Assembly (NCBI RefSeq): GCF_027172205.1
Contig: NC_070603.1
Span: 34,963,001-35,027,000, forward strand
Source: Podarcis raffonei
Taxonomy: Eukaryota > Chordata > Lepidosauria > Squamata > Lacertidae
Length of the DNA stretch: 64,000 nucleotides
Direction of reading: 5' to 3'
The notes under the pieces are model-generated. The model searched no databases. It was not told the origin of the DNA and saw only the letters and a program-made list of their open reading frames with translations. Position 1 is the first letter of the stretch, and the number at the start of each line of letters is the position of its first letter. The position numbers and the translations under genes were made by a program. Of the stretch, positions 1-11,287 are shown piece by piece.

Positions 1-91
1 TTACTGGCTGACAGGTCTCATGGAAGACCCAAGTGACCATCAGTTTCTGCAGGTAGAGTCCACACTGTAATTGGAGCACAGTCAAGACCAG

Positions 92-590
92 GGAATCACT
101 GTAGAGTTGGGACCCCGAGGGCCGTCTAGTCCAACCCCCTGTAATGCAGGAATCTCATCTAAAGCACCAGTGACAGATGGCCATTCAACCTTCAGTGAAG
201 GAGAGTCTACCACCTCCCAAGGGAGTTTAACAGCTCTTACTGTCAGAAAGTTCTTCCTGATGTTTAGTGGACTTGAATCCATTGGTTTGAGTCCTACCTT
301 CTGGAGCAGGATAAAAAAAGCTTGCTTCCATGTGACAGCTCTTTAGATATTTGAGGATAGCTTTCATATCTCCTCCCCATCTTCTCATTTCCAGGCAAAA
401 CATACCCAGCTCCCTTAACTGTTCCTCATAAGGTTTGGTTTCCAGACCCTTGATCATCTTGGTCGCTCTCCTCTGCATGTATTCTAGCTTTGTCAATATC
501 CTTTTTAAATTGTGGTGCCCAGAATTTGACACAGTATCCCAGGTGTGGTCTGACCAAGGCAGAATAGAGTAGGCAATGTTCTCCAACCAT
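92..590 (-). mobile_element. CR1 LINE 3' relic
   Basis: Minus-strand reading gives the well-known end of CR1 reverse transcriptase: [34 protein letters not shown], then RKNFLTVRAVKL and PALQGVGLD. The frame shifts, so it is a dead 5'-truncated copy. It lies in the presumed TRIM intron. Confidence 0.85.
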
Positions 591-1426
591 GTGTCCACCA
601 GATATTTTAGACTACAACTCCCATCAGCCCCAGACAACATGCTGAGCAACCTGATTCTTGTCAGGCATCTCTTAACCCTTTCTGACCTCTTTTGTCCTTT
701 GAATGATTGATGCTTCCTACCATTGTTGCTACTGCCCCACCCATTATTAGCATGAAAGAAAGAGGGTGACTCGGTTAGGGATTGTACTGTGCTGGGTGAA
801 TTCCTCTACCACACATTCCTCTTTACTCTGCTGGGAAGTGTGCCAGTACCAAGAGCAAGAGAGTAAGCAAAGGACATTTATTTTCACAAGGCTAGAGCTG
901 GTGCCAGCTTCCATCACCTGCTTATTATTAGATTGTACTTGTTATGTGTTTACAAAATTCTCCCCTGATGCCAGCAGCAGGTCATGTAGCCCCAGTGGAT
1001 TGGGCAGCAGCTGCCCATCTGAAGCAAGAGACTCCCAACTCCTTATACACTGCCGCTCATAAATGTTTTCACAGGATCACCTGCCTTGATTCTAAAATCT
1101 CCAGTGAGGAACAGCAACAAAAACTCCTCTTTTTGCTAAAAACATGCCCAAAGAGTGCGACTTTATTTTTCGTTTGATCAACTGTTTCTCTAAGCAGCTA
1201 GAGAAATGCAAATAATAAAACAGAGTCTTAAACTGAACACCATGTTATGTGAGCAAATGACCTCTGTACCATTTAAACCACACTGCAAAGACACAAATGG
1301 AATGTAGCAGGAGGAATGGGCCTGTTTGCATAGAGGTGGCATTTAGCCTATAAGGCCGTATTTGGCCCATAGCAAAAGAGCAATAAAGCATTCAGTGATA
1401 TTCCAGTAGCATTATTATATCCTCGT

Positions 1427-1595
1427 CAGTGGCGTAGCGTGGGGGGTGCAGGGGGGGCCGACCGCACCGGGCGCAACATCTGGGGGTTAGGGTTAGGGGG
1501 CGCAAATCCATGGGTTAGGGGGCGCAAATCCATGGGCTAGGGGGCGCAAATTACTTGCCTTGCCCCGGGTGCTGACAACCCACGCTACGCCACTG
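1427..1595. mobile_element. hAT-type MITE with internal 22-bp repeats
   Basis: The ends are inverted copies (CAGTGGCGTAGCGTGGG and CCCACGCTACGCCACTG) flanked by a perfect 8-bp duplication ATCCTCGT (1419-1426 and 1596-1603), diagnostic of hAT insertion. The middle holds about three 22-bp units of the TTAGGGGGCGCAAATCCATG kind. There is no coding capacity. Confidence 0.85.
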
Positions 1596-1663
1596 ATCCT
1601 CGTCATGTGCGAGCGTTTGTGCGATCCTTTGAACTGAAGGTAAAGATCTTGGCACTACACCTC

Positions 1664-1836
1664 CCTTCCCATTTTATCCTCTCAACAACCCTGTGAGGTA
1701 GGTTAGGTCTTGAGGGACAGTGACTTGGCCCAAAGTCATTCAGGGAGCTTCATGACTGAGTGGGGCTTTGAGTCCTAGTCTCTTAGGTCTTGGTCCAACA
1801 CTCTAACCATGAAGCTACACTAGCTCTTATAACATT
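1664..1836 (+). mobile_element. MIR-like SINE relic
   Basis: The blocks CTCAACAACCCTGTGAGGTAGG, a 'gacttggcccaaagtca' stretch, and 'ggctttgagtcctagtctc' follow the order of the MIR/CORE SINE body. It is much diverged. Confidence 0.55.
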
Positions 1837-2109
1837 TCTAACTTTCCTTTCTTCTGTTGTGAAGGCAGAATCAGTTCGGTCTCCCATGCATGCACTGCTC
1901 AGACTTGCAGCTGCTTCGTTTGAACACAGTTATTGTACCATGTGCCTTCAGGCCATCATGCCCTGATAGTTATAACCAATTATCCATGTTCCCTTGGATA
2001 ATTAAAAAGGGGGAAGGTTGTTAACAGGTTGTTGTTTTTTAAAGAAAATTTTCTCAAATATCTCTGGTATTTTCACCACGAAATTCAAAAACCTGATGCA
2101 TTCAAAACA

Positions 2110-2290
2110 TTAAATAGTCTCCTGTCATGCCTTGCTGTGATGGTGCCCCTTCTGGGCAGAGGGGGAAAGTTGTAGATTCTTCTTCACTGGAGGCACTTAA
2201 ACAGATTTGTATTTTGCACTGTACATATCCAGCATTGAGCAAAGGACTGGAGTGGATGAATTCTGAGGTCCCTTCCAACTCTATGATTGC
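2110..2290 (+). mobile_element. CR1 LINE 3' fragment
   Basis: GTTGTAGATTCTTC, TTCACTGGAGGC and CCCTTCCAACTCTATGATT occur in the order seen in CR1 3' ends. Divergent; 5'-truncated. Confidence 0.6.
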
Positions 2291-2628
2291 ATGGCCAGCC
2301 TGAAAAATATTGGCACCTGAGGTAAACCATAAAATGGCGCACACACACCCTGCCAGGGAAGAAAGGGTGAGTGAAGATCTACACCAGGAACAAGAGGGGT
2401 GAATGAAGATCTACACTGGGATCTGCTGCCCCTGTGGATCCTGCCACCTGAGGTAGTCTCTTCATCTTGCCTCATGGGTGGGCCGGCCCTGGATTCTATA
2501 CATGTAGTCAGAAAGCCTGCAGGCAAACCAAGATGGTTCCATTTCTGTGATGAGGACATCAAAATTCTCTCTTCCAAAAATGTTTCAGTGAGTTTCAATC
2601 TCTTGTTAAAATCTATTTGTTCCCACAG

Positions 2629-4598
2629 GACTTCCCAAAAATAAGAGTAATGTCGGGTTGCACAGAAGCTTTGATTGGACTGAAGTGTGAGGAGCCCACC
2701 AGTTTCGTAGCACTTAAACAGACCCTGAGTGACTTGAAATCCCAAGTGTCCATGTTCGGACTCTGCTTCATCAACAAAGCCCTTCAAAAAGGTGAGTTGG
2801 CTCCACAAAAATGCTACAGCTAGAAAGATGCATTCATAGGCTCAAATAATTCTTCAACACATGGTGCTGTAGATTTTTTTTATTTTACAATATTTTTGTT
2901 TCATTTAAGCAAGAACATATGCTTCAATGGCATGCAGTAATATAGAAAGACAATACAACTGAATGAAAATTAAAATTAATCATATGCTCACAAAAATACA
3001 AATTTGGGTCATTTCATTCACAATCCTTGGAAAAAGCTGGATCTGTGTACACATTAACGTACACATTAACAACCTGGTGTATGCACAGCCTCTCAGTCCC
3101 TTTGTTTCACATTAAGACTCAGAAACCCTTCAGAATGATGCAGCCACATATATAACACTTGAAGTCAAATGCATTGCTCCTTTAACATACCTACAAATCA
3201 AATGAGTTTGCGTTGTGGTGTGACCAGGAGAGGGCTTGGAGTCATGATGGATAGCTTTCTGGAAATGTTGATCCAATGTGCCGAAGTTATGCAAAAAGCA
3301 AACTCTAAACCAGGGATTGCAGTGAAATGGATTGAAATCTCTTCCTCTCTGTGTAGATCCAGATGCATATAGTTGTAAAATAAACTATATAGCTTAATGC
3401 ACCCTTGAAAATACATCATTAAAGACCTTTAAAAATAAACAAATTACATTTTTCTGTTAAATCTAACAAAACTAAGAAGCATATTTACCCGGATAGAACC
3501 AAACACAAATTAAACAGTGTCTTCTGCATGTGCTGTGGCCAAAATTAGGTTTAGACAAATTCATGGAAGATAAGGCTTTGAGTGGCTATTAGTCACTGAG
3601 GGCAAGTTACCAGCAGCAAGAGAGAGCTGTTTCGCTCATGTCATGCTTGTGGGCTTTCCATTAGCATCTGGTTAGTCACTGTAGAAACAGAATGCTAGAA
3701 TAGATAGCTTAGCAAGGCTCTTCTTCTGTCACATCATGGGGTATTTGGGGGGGAGGGGACCGACCAGGCTTTGGGCTATTTGAGAGTGTCGAAGTTGTAC
3801 ACTGGGTGAGCAGAACCCAGTGTTCTGGTTACCTTTTAATGGACAAGATGTGGCAGCTGTAGAAGAATGAGGAGAGAGACCCCAAAGAGGACTCATTTTC
3901 TTTTGCTGTGGTGCAGTACCTCCAGTTCTCACAAGCCCATGGTGATCTCTTGGTCTTCCACATGGCAGACATGGGGGAATTATTAGCTCTGCCTTTTGGG
4001 GGTATAGTTTGTGGCCAGAAGCACCTCATTGGGTGAGGCACAGCCATTCAGCTAGCTTCACAGCAGGTGGGTCACTGCTGCCAACTTAGAAGATGGCTGA
4101 GAGTGGGGCGGGCGTAGTGCGAACAATGATCCGCCTGCCGGGAAGTTAGCACAGAGGCTCTGCCCCACCCAGCAAGCCGCTTCTCCTTGATGCCCTGCGA
4201 GTTTTGCAACAAAACACCACACTAACTTTGAATGTAGGAAGCTCCTATAAGACTCTATCCCTTTGGTATGGATCAAGTTATTCAGGTCTTTAATTTCCCA
4301 GCCAATTATACTTGTGTCTAGGATGATTCCCGTAAATGCTGCTGGATTAACAACCGCTGGTTGGAACAATATTTTTGTTAGTGTCTGGTGTGCCAAAGAA
4401 CTGTTGTTGTTTTGCTAAAGTAGATTAGAAAGGTTGTGTTTCTGGAAGGACGAAAACAGGGAATTTTGCAAGATAATGCAGATCAAATAAGTCTCTTACA
4501 TGAAGGTTAAAAATAAGCTCAAAAATCTGTGTAGTCCACAGCCCTGAGGGCAAGATCTCAAATTTCTGTTTACGTGGCACCCGGCACAGGCTATGCAT

Positions 4599-4635
<37 letters not shown>

Positions 4636-6844
4636 TAACTCCAGGACCTTTTGCCTTTCAGGGATCACAATGGTGCCTTATGAAGTGATACCAGCTCCCA
4701 CGGATCGGAAGAGTCTCAGAAAGTGTAGGTGTTGCAATTCCATTTGTCTTCTCATTGTTTTCCTCTGGAGTGCTTTAAAATTTAGCCTGTGCACACAGTA
4801 CCATTTTATCTGATGCCATTGTACTCCTATCACTGGTATGTGAAGCAGAGTCCTTGTGACGTTTGCCACAACCCATCTGTATCCTGAGGTTTCTTGAGAA
4901 ATACTGTTACTTGAGTTTTCCCTCAAGCCAGCTTCCATCACATTTGAGAAAACAAGCCGTGATTAAGCTCAGGGGTGTACATCTGGGACAGCCACTGCCA
5001 GGGCTTTTTTTTATCAGTCAAAACTTGCCAGAACTCAGTTCCAGCACCTCTCAGGTGGGCACCATTGCCATTTTAAGAGAACGATGGAGGTGTTCATCAT
5101 GAGTTCAGTCAATTGGCCTAACTTGTTCCTTGTGACTGACCTGGTACTAGCAGCAGTAGCTTAAATTGGATTTTGCATATTTGTAAGGTAAATATAATAG
5201 CCACATTAGCAATGTAAGATAGAGGCCAAAGTCTTCTTATTTATTCAGTTCATTTATTTATAAACCACATATCATTTCGCAAAGCGGTATGCAAGCTCAA
5301 AACCATACCATACAAGACAGAGATAAAAGTCGGTGAACAAATAAAACACCACATCGTGGCTTGAGTTGCACATCTGAACAGAAGGACCTCCTTTGTGGAG
5401 ATTCGTCACTGGCACAATCCTGGCTCTTGGATTTGCAAAACACTTCAAGTTGGGGAACTTAAAAAAAATATTCAGGCATTTCACTTCAAGAACTGAAATT
5501 TTTTCAAAGCAATTGTAGAAGATATCCAAAGAACACTATTTCACAGGGTTGCTGCAAGATTTTCTGTTTCATGTCTTTAACAGCCAAAGCATAACAGGTT
5601 TGACTTTTCCTATCACTTCATCTCTATTCTGGGAAGTTGCAGAAGTCTTGGATTTCTTGTCCTTCCAGAGGAAGGAAACTTGGAGTAAGTGGTTGCTTAC
5701 GGGTGTGCCCAGATGCTTACTCACTGTTTGCTTCATCATAATCTTCCTCTTTTGTCCAAGGAGTTAATCCACATCTTATCCAGTACCCCAGTCTATTGAA
5801 TACTGATTTATAACCCTGACATTTATTGATGTTCAGCATTCTAGAAGGAATAAATTAGCAGAATACAGCAAGGTTAAAAGACACTCTGGAAACAGTAAAT
5901 ACCAATTCCTGAAGTGGCCAGCTTTCTCCATTAACTAACACCACCCCTTCTTTCTTGCTACTTAATGCTAGGGCTGCATTGCCTCAACTCAACTAACACA
6001 ACACAAACTCTCCCTCAAACACTCTCGCATTGGGTAATATTCCATGTTAGCCATACTTACAGCAGACCTGTAGTAAAAGCCCATTAATGTCAGGGCTCAT
6101 CCGCTTGTCTAATGCCTGCCTCCCATATACAGGCACAAACACAGAATTGGCAAGGGGGGGGAAGAGGAGGAGATGGGTGGAGAGAACTCTTCCCTTTTTG
6201 CCCTCCACCTTCACTCACACACACAGAGACACAGCTATCATTGCCTAGGCATCCTTTACCAAATACTGACCATGTGTTGTATGCTGTGGTCTCTTGGATT
6301 CCAAGAAAAGTCTGGAGGAGAGTTTGAGGAGTTAGTTTGGTTCCCAGTATGTTTTCTGCAAGGTTAGAAAGTCTCAGAGGAGACACCTACCTGCCCTAAC
6401 TGACCTCCCATCCTGTTTCTGTCTCTGGTCATCTGCACTAGAACTGACCAAATCTGGAAACAAGATGAGAGATTCTTAGAATTCAGCACTTTCCCTAAAA
6501 TCGTAGAATTGTAGAGTTGTAAGGAACCCTGAGGATCATCTAGTAGAGTGGTACCTCGGGTTACATATGCTTCAGGTTACATACGCTTCAGGTTACAGAC
6601 TCCGCTAACCCAGAAATAGTACCTCGGGTTAAGAACTTTGCTTCAGGATGAGAACAGAAATCGTGCTCCAGTGGTGCGGCAGCAGTGGGAGGCCCCATTA
6701 GCTAAAGTGGTGCTTCAGGTTAAGAACAGTTTCAGGTTAAGAACGGACCTCCGGAATCAATTAAGTTCTTAACCCGAGGTACCACTGTAGTCCAACCCCC
6801 CAGTGATGCTAAGCATTTCATATAATAGACTATTTCACTTAGGC

Positions 6845-6880
<36 letters not shown>

Positions 6881-9800
6881 TACTATTCCCATATGGCAGA
6901 TGGGAGGCAGAAATGCTCCATACAAATGCAGAAAGTGCTGGACCCAGAATCTCCCAGCACCGTCTCTGAAAAAGTCCAGTCCTAGCTGAAGAGGAAAGGT
7001 CAATGTCAGCACCAATCTGTTAAGACCTACATTAAACCAAATACCAGTCTGTGCTTGCTAGCTGGACGCTGGCCAGTAAAAATAATCACCCGTCATAAAG
7101 TTTTGTGTGTTTTGGTTGCCCTAGTTAGCAAGGGGAGCAGAACCGCAGTTATCATCCTTTAACTGAGAGCTAGCAAGAAAGCGACAGCATCAGGTGACTG
7201 CCGCAAGCAGGTGAAAGGCACAGTGTCCTTTGCTGAGGCTGGAGGTGCTTGTGGTTCCGGCTACTGAGTATGAATAGCAAACCTCAGACTCTTGTAATCT
7301 TCATTGAACCCTAGTAACGTTGCAGGCAGCCATAGGGGGGCCTCTAGCGTCTTCCTGTTGGTATGCTAACAGTGCACCCATGCTTGGTGCCAAACTGTGT
7401 GGGGCCTTGATTCAGCCCTGACAATGGGCCCACCCACCCCAACACCTACCACAACCAGGGCAGGACCCAGATCTGGTTGTGGCAACAGTGCCTGCCATAT
7501 GCTTTCTCTGCTTTCTCTGCTGCTGCTGCTGCCACATTGGTGACGGCACCACTTGTCACCCTCTGCCGGGGGGGGGGGGGCTTCAGGACATGTTTTAGTG
7601 GTGGATGAGTGGTGGCATTTTTGAACAGGAACTGAGCTTGTCTCCCATCCATGATGGTCACCGCCATCTTAAGCTACCCAAACTGCAATGTCCCAGCCCG
7701 AAGTTCCTACCCCTAGACGTTTCCAGACTACAGATCTATGAACTCAATACATTTCATATATCTATGGGCAGAATATTACAGTTTGGGTAACTGAGGTAAA
7801 GGACAAGATGTTTCTCCTCCCCACATTCCATACACTGATGGCCAGGTTAATCTTACAGCACCCTTCACTGCACCTGAGCAAAGCAGAGCAGCTTAGGGGG
7901 CATAGGGTTAGGCTGCATTACACATGACATGGGTTCAGGAGAAACAGCCGGGGTGTTGCTGCCACTGCTCTCACACCCATCCAAGCCCTCACTGCCTGAA
8001 GGGGATGTCCCACTCTGGCTAATGCTAAGGCCTGCTCTGACTGAAGGCCAAGCACACTATCCTGATTCCAGCATAGCAGTACTATGAGGGGAGAAGCTGC
8101 ACAGCCAAATTTCTCCCTCTGGTAAAGAGGAGCACTATCCCAGGTGAAATCTGACAGTTCTACCAACCCCGTAAGAATGATTTGGTCTTTTTGAAAAGGC
8201 TAGGGATGCAAGAAGCAGCAACTTTAAACTGTCCCCCAAGAAAATTTCAAACGAAATAATTCCTGAAGGCTGCCAGCAAACACTGTTTGTTCTTCCACAC
8301 AAAATTGCTGTGGGAGGGCTGGCTGCCAAGCAGTCTCAGACCATGTTCAAGGTCTTGTTACTAACATATAAAGCCCTGAACAACTTGGGATCAGGTTATC
8401 TGAAAGACCTATAAGAACAGTTAGATAATCTGAGGGAATTTTACTCTCAAAACCACGCCCTATAGAATACCACAGAACGGTTACCTGGAAACAGGCATTT
8501 TCCACCATTGTCCCTACATGCTCAGGAATGTCCTCCTCTCTGCCAAATGTGAAGGACCATCCATTGGTTGTGTCAGGTGTCATTTAGGGGCATTATCTTT
8601 TTGCCCAGGCTATTCCTGACCTATTAGACGGGACCCTGTTATTGCGTCTTCTTTTTTAAAATACCGTTTTACTGATTTTTATCAGTTTTTATGATACAGT
8701 ATGTTTTGACGCGGGTGGCGCTGTGGGTAAAAGCCTCAGCGCCTAGGACTTGCCGATCGAAAGGTCGGCAGTTCGAATCCCTGCGGCGGGGTGCGCTCCT
8801 GTCACTCGGTCCCAGTGCCTGCCAACCTAGCAGTTCGAAAGCACCCCCGGGTGCAAGTAGATAAATAGGGACCGCTTACTAGCGGGAAGGTAAACTGCGT
8901 TCCGTGTGCTGCGCTGGCTCACCAGATGCAGCTTGTCACGCTGGCCACGTGACCCGGAAGTGTCTGCGGACAGTGCTGGCTCCCGGCCTCTAGAGTGAGA
9001 TGAGCGCACAACCCTAGAGTCTGTCAAGACTGGCCCGTACGGGCAGGGGTACCTTTACCTTTACGTTTATGTTTTGTTGTTTTTATGATATATTTTTGTA
9101 AATGGCTTAAGAGTTTCAAGATTAAGTGGTTCAGAAATGCTTTAAAAATTTTATATAAATATATATATAGCTTCAGAATAAATTGGACATTAATGTGATC
9201 CATCAGGGTCAAACAATTTCTTCCTACCATATTGTTTGCTTTCTCCTTTCTTCAAAAATTGTTGTGGCTGCACATAGGATGTTGGCAAGACAAGTATGTC
9301 CTGAAGTCAAGGCTGCTTCATCCTCAGGATTTAACTAATACTGAAATTTGGGGATGGGAGGGAATTTCCATTCAGAAATGGTGAGGCTTCACTTTTGCAT
9401 ACTTTGGTGGACTGGCTTGTTTTCTTATTTCCACCTGGGTAGCTTTACTAACATCTTCCATTAGTCAGATACAGGTACCTGTGACATGGATCACTTTGCT
9501 TGCTACGGTTTTCTGTTTGTCGTGCATATAAATACTGTAAAGAGCTGGTGGGGTGTTGTGAACAGAGCATTAGACATGAACTAGGGGAAAACCTGGTTTC
9601 AAGTTCCCTCACTGTCATGGAAGTTTCTCAATGAGTTTATTACCATTTGGAACAAAGCTCTACTGCTACTACGCTGAGCTCCTTGGAGAAAGACTCATAA
9701 CATATGTGATAAACAAAAATTTCCAGATTGTTTTGTAGGGTGGCTGATGGGTGGGACTATATGTGGGAGAATTCATGGAGGTCCTTGCCTTGGGCAAGAG

Positions 9801-10488
9801 ACTGGAGTAAGTTTATATTCCGATCACCTCTAGCCTCAGTGACTCTATGATTTTGGAAGATGTCTAGTCTTGGTCTGCCCATCCTTGCCCACCTTCCTGG
9901 AGTGGCTTCTTTTGACATTTCACCCCTTGTTTTGCCTCCCACGAAACAGATTACTGTCTGCTAAATTTTGATGCCAGCACTGCCAACGAAGAACTCTTCC
10001 TGTTTAAGGAGACCCACTCGGTGCTGAACATGGGAATCTTGTTGGAGAACTACTCAAAACCCAGCCAAGGATTCAACCACTGGCCACAGCTCTTGTGCAC
10101 CCGCAGCCTATGTGAGGGCTGCCATTACTGGGAGGCTGAGATTTCAAACGCATGGCTGTGTTTGGGAGTCACCTACAGTTACAAACATAGAACTGAGAAA
10201 GCTTGCATGTTGTACCTGCTTGGCAGGAATAGCAATTCGTGGTGCTTGGAGTGGGACTCACTGAAGTACTCTGTCTGGCACAACAATATTCAGACCGTGG
10301 TACATGGCAGCTACTATAAGACAATTGGAGTCTTACTAAACTATGCTGCTGGCTCCCTGACTTTCTATGGCATCACCAACACCATGAACCTCATCTACCG
10401 TTTCCTCACCATATTCACCGAACCTCTTTACCCGGCTGCTATGGTAAGCAGCGGGGCCTCTATTACTTTGAAACAGCACCCAGACTAG
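2629..10488 (+). CDS. TRIM16-like B30.2/SPRY protein, 3' coding exons
   Basis: Three coding exons join in phase: 2629-2791, 4662-4724 and 9950-10488. The first gives the end of a coiled coil (SFVALKQTLSDLKSQV), the second a linker (PTDRKSLRK), and the third a full SPRY domain. The join at 4724/9950 produces RKYYCLLNFDASTANEEL, which matches the usual TRIM start of the PRY part (KYYCxLTLDPNTA). The SPRY exon shows YWEAEIS, LCLGVTYSYK and a C-terminal PLYPAAM, equivalents of the family's YWEVEV, GVAY and PLYPGF blocks. Splice sites are CACAG/GAC, AAAAAG/GTGAG, TTTCAG/GG, AAGT/GTAGGT and AACAG/AT. RING, B-box and most of the coiled coil must lie left of the window. TRIM proteins of this type are usually cytosolic ubiquitin ligases in which SPRY binds the target; ligase activity cannot be judged here. 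An AATAAA lies 60 bases after the stop, so transcription probably ends there. The orthologue is uncertain and could be any TRIM16/25/finTRIM-like lineage. Confidence 0.8.
2792..4661 (+). other. TRIM-like intron
   Basis: Between two TRIM-like exons. It holds a (CA)n run at 4598-4633 and otherwise no feature I can support. Confidence 0.6.
4598..4633 (+). repeat. (CA)n microsatellite
   Basis: A near-pure run of CA dinucleotides 28 bases before the acceptor of the 63-nt linker exon. Confidence 0.95.
6486..6808 (-). mobile_element. CR1 3' end split by a Tigger-type MITE
   Basis: CR1 tail sequence (GTAGAATTGTAGAGTTGTAAGG ... CATCTAG) stops at about 6543 and resumes at 6788 (GTCCAACCCCC). Between them lies a palindromic element that opens GAGTGGTACCTCGGGTTA and ends TAACCCGAGGTACCACTG. 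This gives the order of events: CR1 first, then the MITE. Confidence 0.8.
6546..6787. mobile_element. Tigger/pogo-like MITE (copy 1)
   Basis: The terminal inverted repeat (C/G)AGTGGTACCTCGGGTTA and TA dinucleotides at both ends match pogo/Tigger practice. Internal blocks TTCAGGATGAGAACAGAAAT and GGCCCCATTAGCTAAAGTGG recur in the copies at 28730 and 42528. Confidence 0.8.
6847..6880 (+). repeat. (TTA)n microsatellite
   Basis: About ten TTA units followed by two imperfect ones. Confidence 0.9.
8340..9160 (+). mobile_element. L2 LINE 3' relic, split by a Sauria SINE
   Basis: The first part reads as the L2 end motif FKVLLLTYKALNNLGSGYL, then a 3'UTR ending TTTATGATACAGTATGTTTT. It resumes after the SINE at 9065 with GTTTATGTTTTGTTGTTTTTATG. 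Confidence 0.7.
8708..9064 (+). mobile_element. Sauria SINE, full-length-like
   Basis: The tRNA-like head has an A box (GGTGGCGCTGTGGG) and a B box (GGCAGTTCGAATCCC). The body contains AGTAGATAAATAGG and CATGCTGGCCACGTGACC-type blocks, and the tail ends CCTTTACCTTTA. Flanks share TATGTTTT. The 3' tail of this family is known to resemble Bov-B LINEs. Confidence 0.85.
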
Positions 10489-10547
10489 AGAGGCCACAAA
10501 AAATACCCCTCTTTAAAGGCCAGGGAGGGCTTTGCTGTAGCTGATAA

Positions 10548-10553
10548 AATAAA
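10548..10553 (+). promoter_or_regulatory. poly(A) signal of the TRIM-like gene
   Basis: An AATAAA hexamer sits 60 bases past the SPRY stop codon in an A/T-rich stretch. This would make a very short 3'UTR. It is the first canonical hexamer after the stop. Confidence 0.6.
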
Positions 10554-10872
10554 CTTCTATCTCATTACTGCTAAGGTGGGATTCGTTTCTCCTTTTCCAG
10601 TTACGTGGCTATAAACAGAAAGCAAATGATACACATAAATGTGTTTTTCTGTAAGAGAAAAGGATTGCCACAGAGGATCATTTGGAGCAGGGAGGGAAGC
10701 CGGTTATGTTACTGGTTCCTTCCTACTTTTTCTTTCTCTTCTTTCTGCCTCTTTTAAATTTTTAACCCATGGTGTTTCCATGGCTGGCGTTTGCTGTGTT
10801 TATTTGCATACCTGCTCACGTCCTCAGTCTGAAATGAAACAGAATGCCTCTCCTACTATTCATTTCCCTAAA

Positions 10873-11287
10873 TACTATATTTTTCGCTCCATAAGGCACA
10901 CCGGACCATAAGGCGCACCTATCCCCCCCAGCCCCCGCTCACTGTCTTGGCTTCTTTAGCCGCGCACAGCCTTTCTGGCCAGGAGAGGTTGCGTGTGGCT
11001 ATGGCAATTCCCCCACCTCCCACAAAAGCCCACAGGAGCTGCGCACCCTTTAAGGAGCGTGCGGCTCCTGCGGGCTTTTCTACGAGGAGGGAGAAGGGAC
11101 AGACTGGCCACGTCAGTCCCTTCTCCCTCCTGGGGAAAAGCCCGCAAGAGCCGCACGGAGCTTGTGTGTGGCTCTTGGGGGCTTTTCCTGCCTGCCTCCC
11201 CCCTGCATTCGCCCCATAAGACGCACACACATTTCCCCTTACTTTTTAGGAAGGAAAAAGTGCATCTCATGGAGTGAAAAATACGGT
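10873..11287. mobile_element. Palindromic DNA element with GC-rich core
   Basis: The left end TACTATATTTTTCGCTCCAT is mirrored at the right by ATGGAGTGAAAAATACGGTG. The core repeats blocks such as CTTTTCCCCAGGAGGGAGAA in both orientations with CCGCACGGAGCTTGTG-type units. No transposase is seen; superfamily uncertain. Confidence 0.65.

Noticed and set aside
227-649. Host gene on the minus strand (140 residues)
   Set aside because: The peptide is the C-terminus of CR1 reverse transcriptase.
1481-1550. Interstitial telomere
   Set aside because: Only two adjacent TTAGGG units occur; the rest are 22-bp repeats inside a hAT element with its own target duplication.
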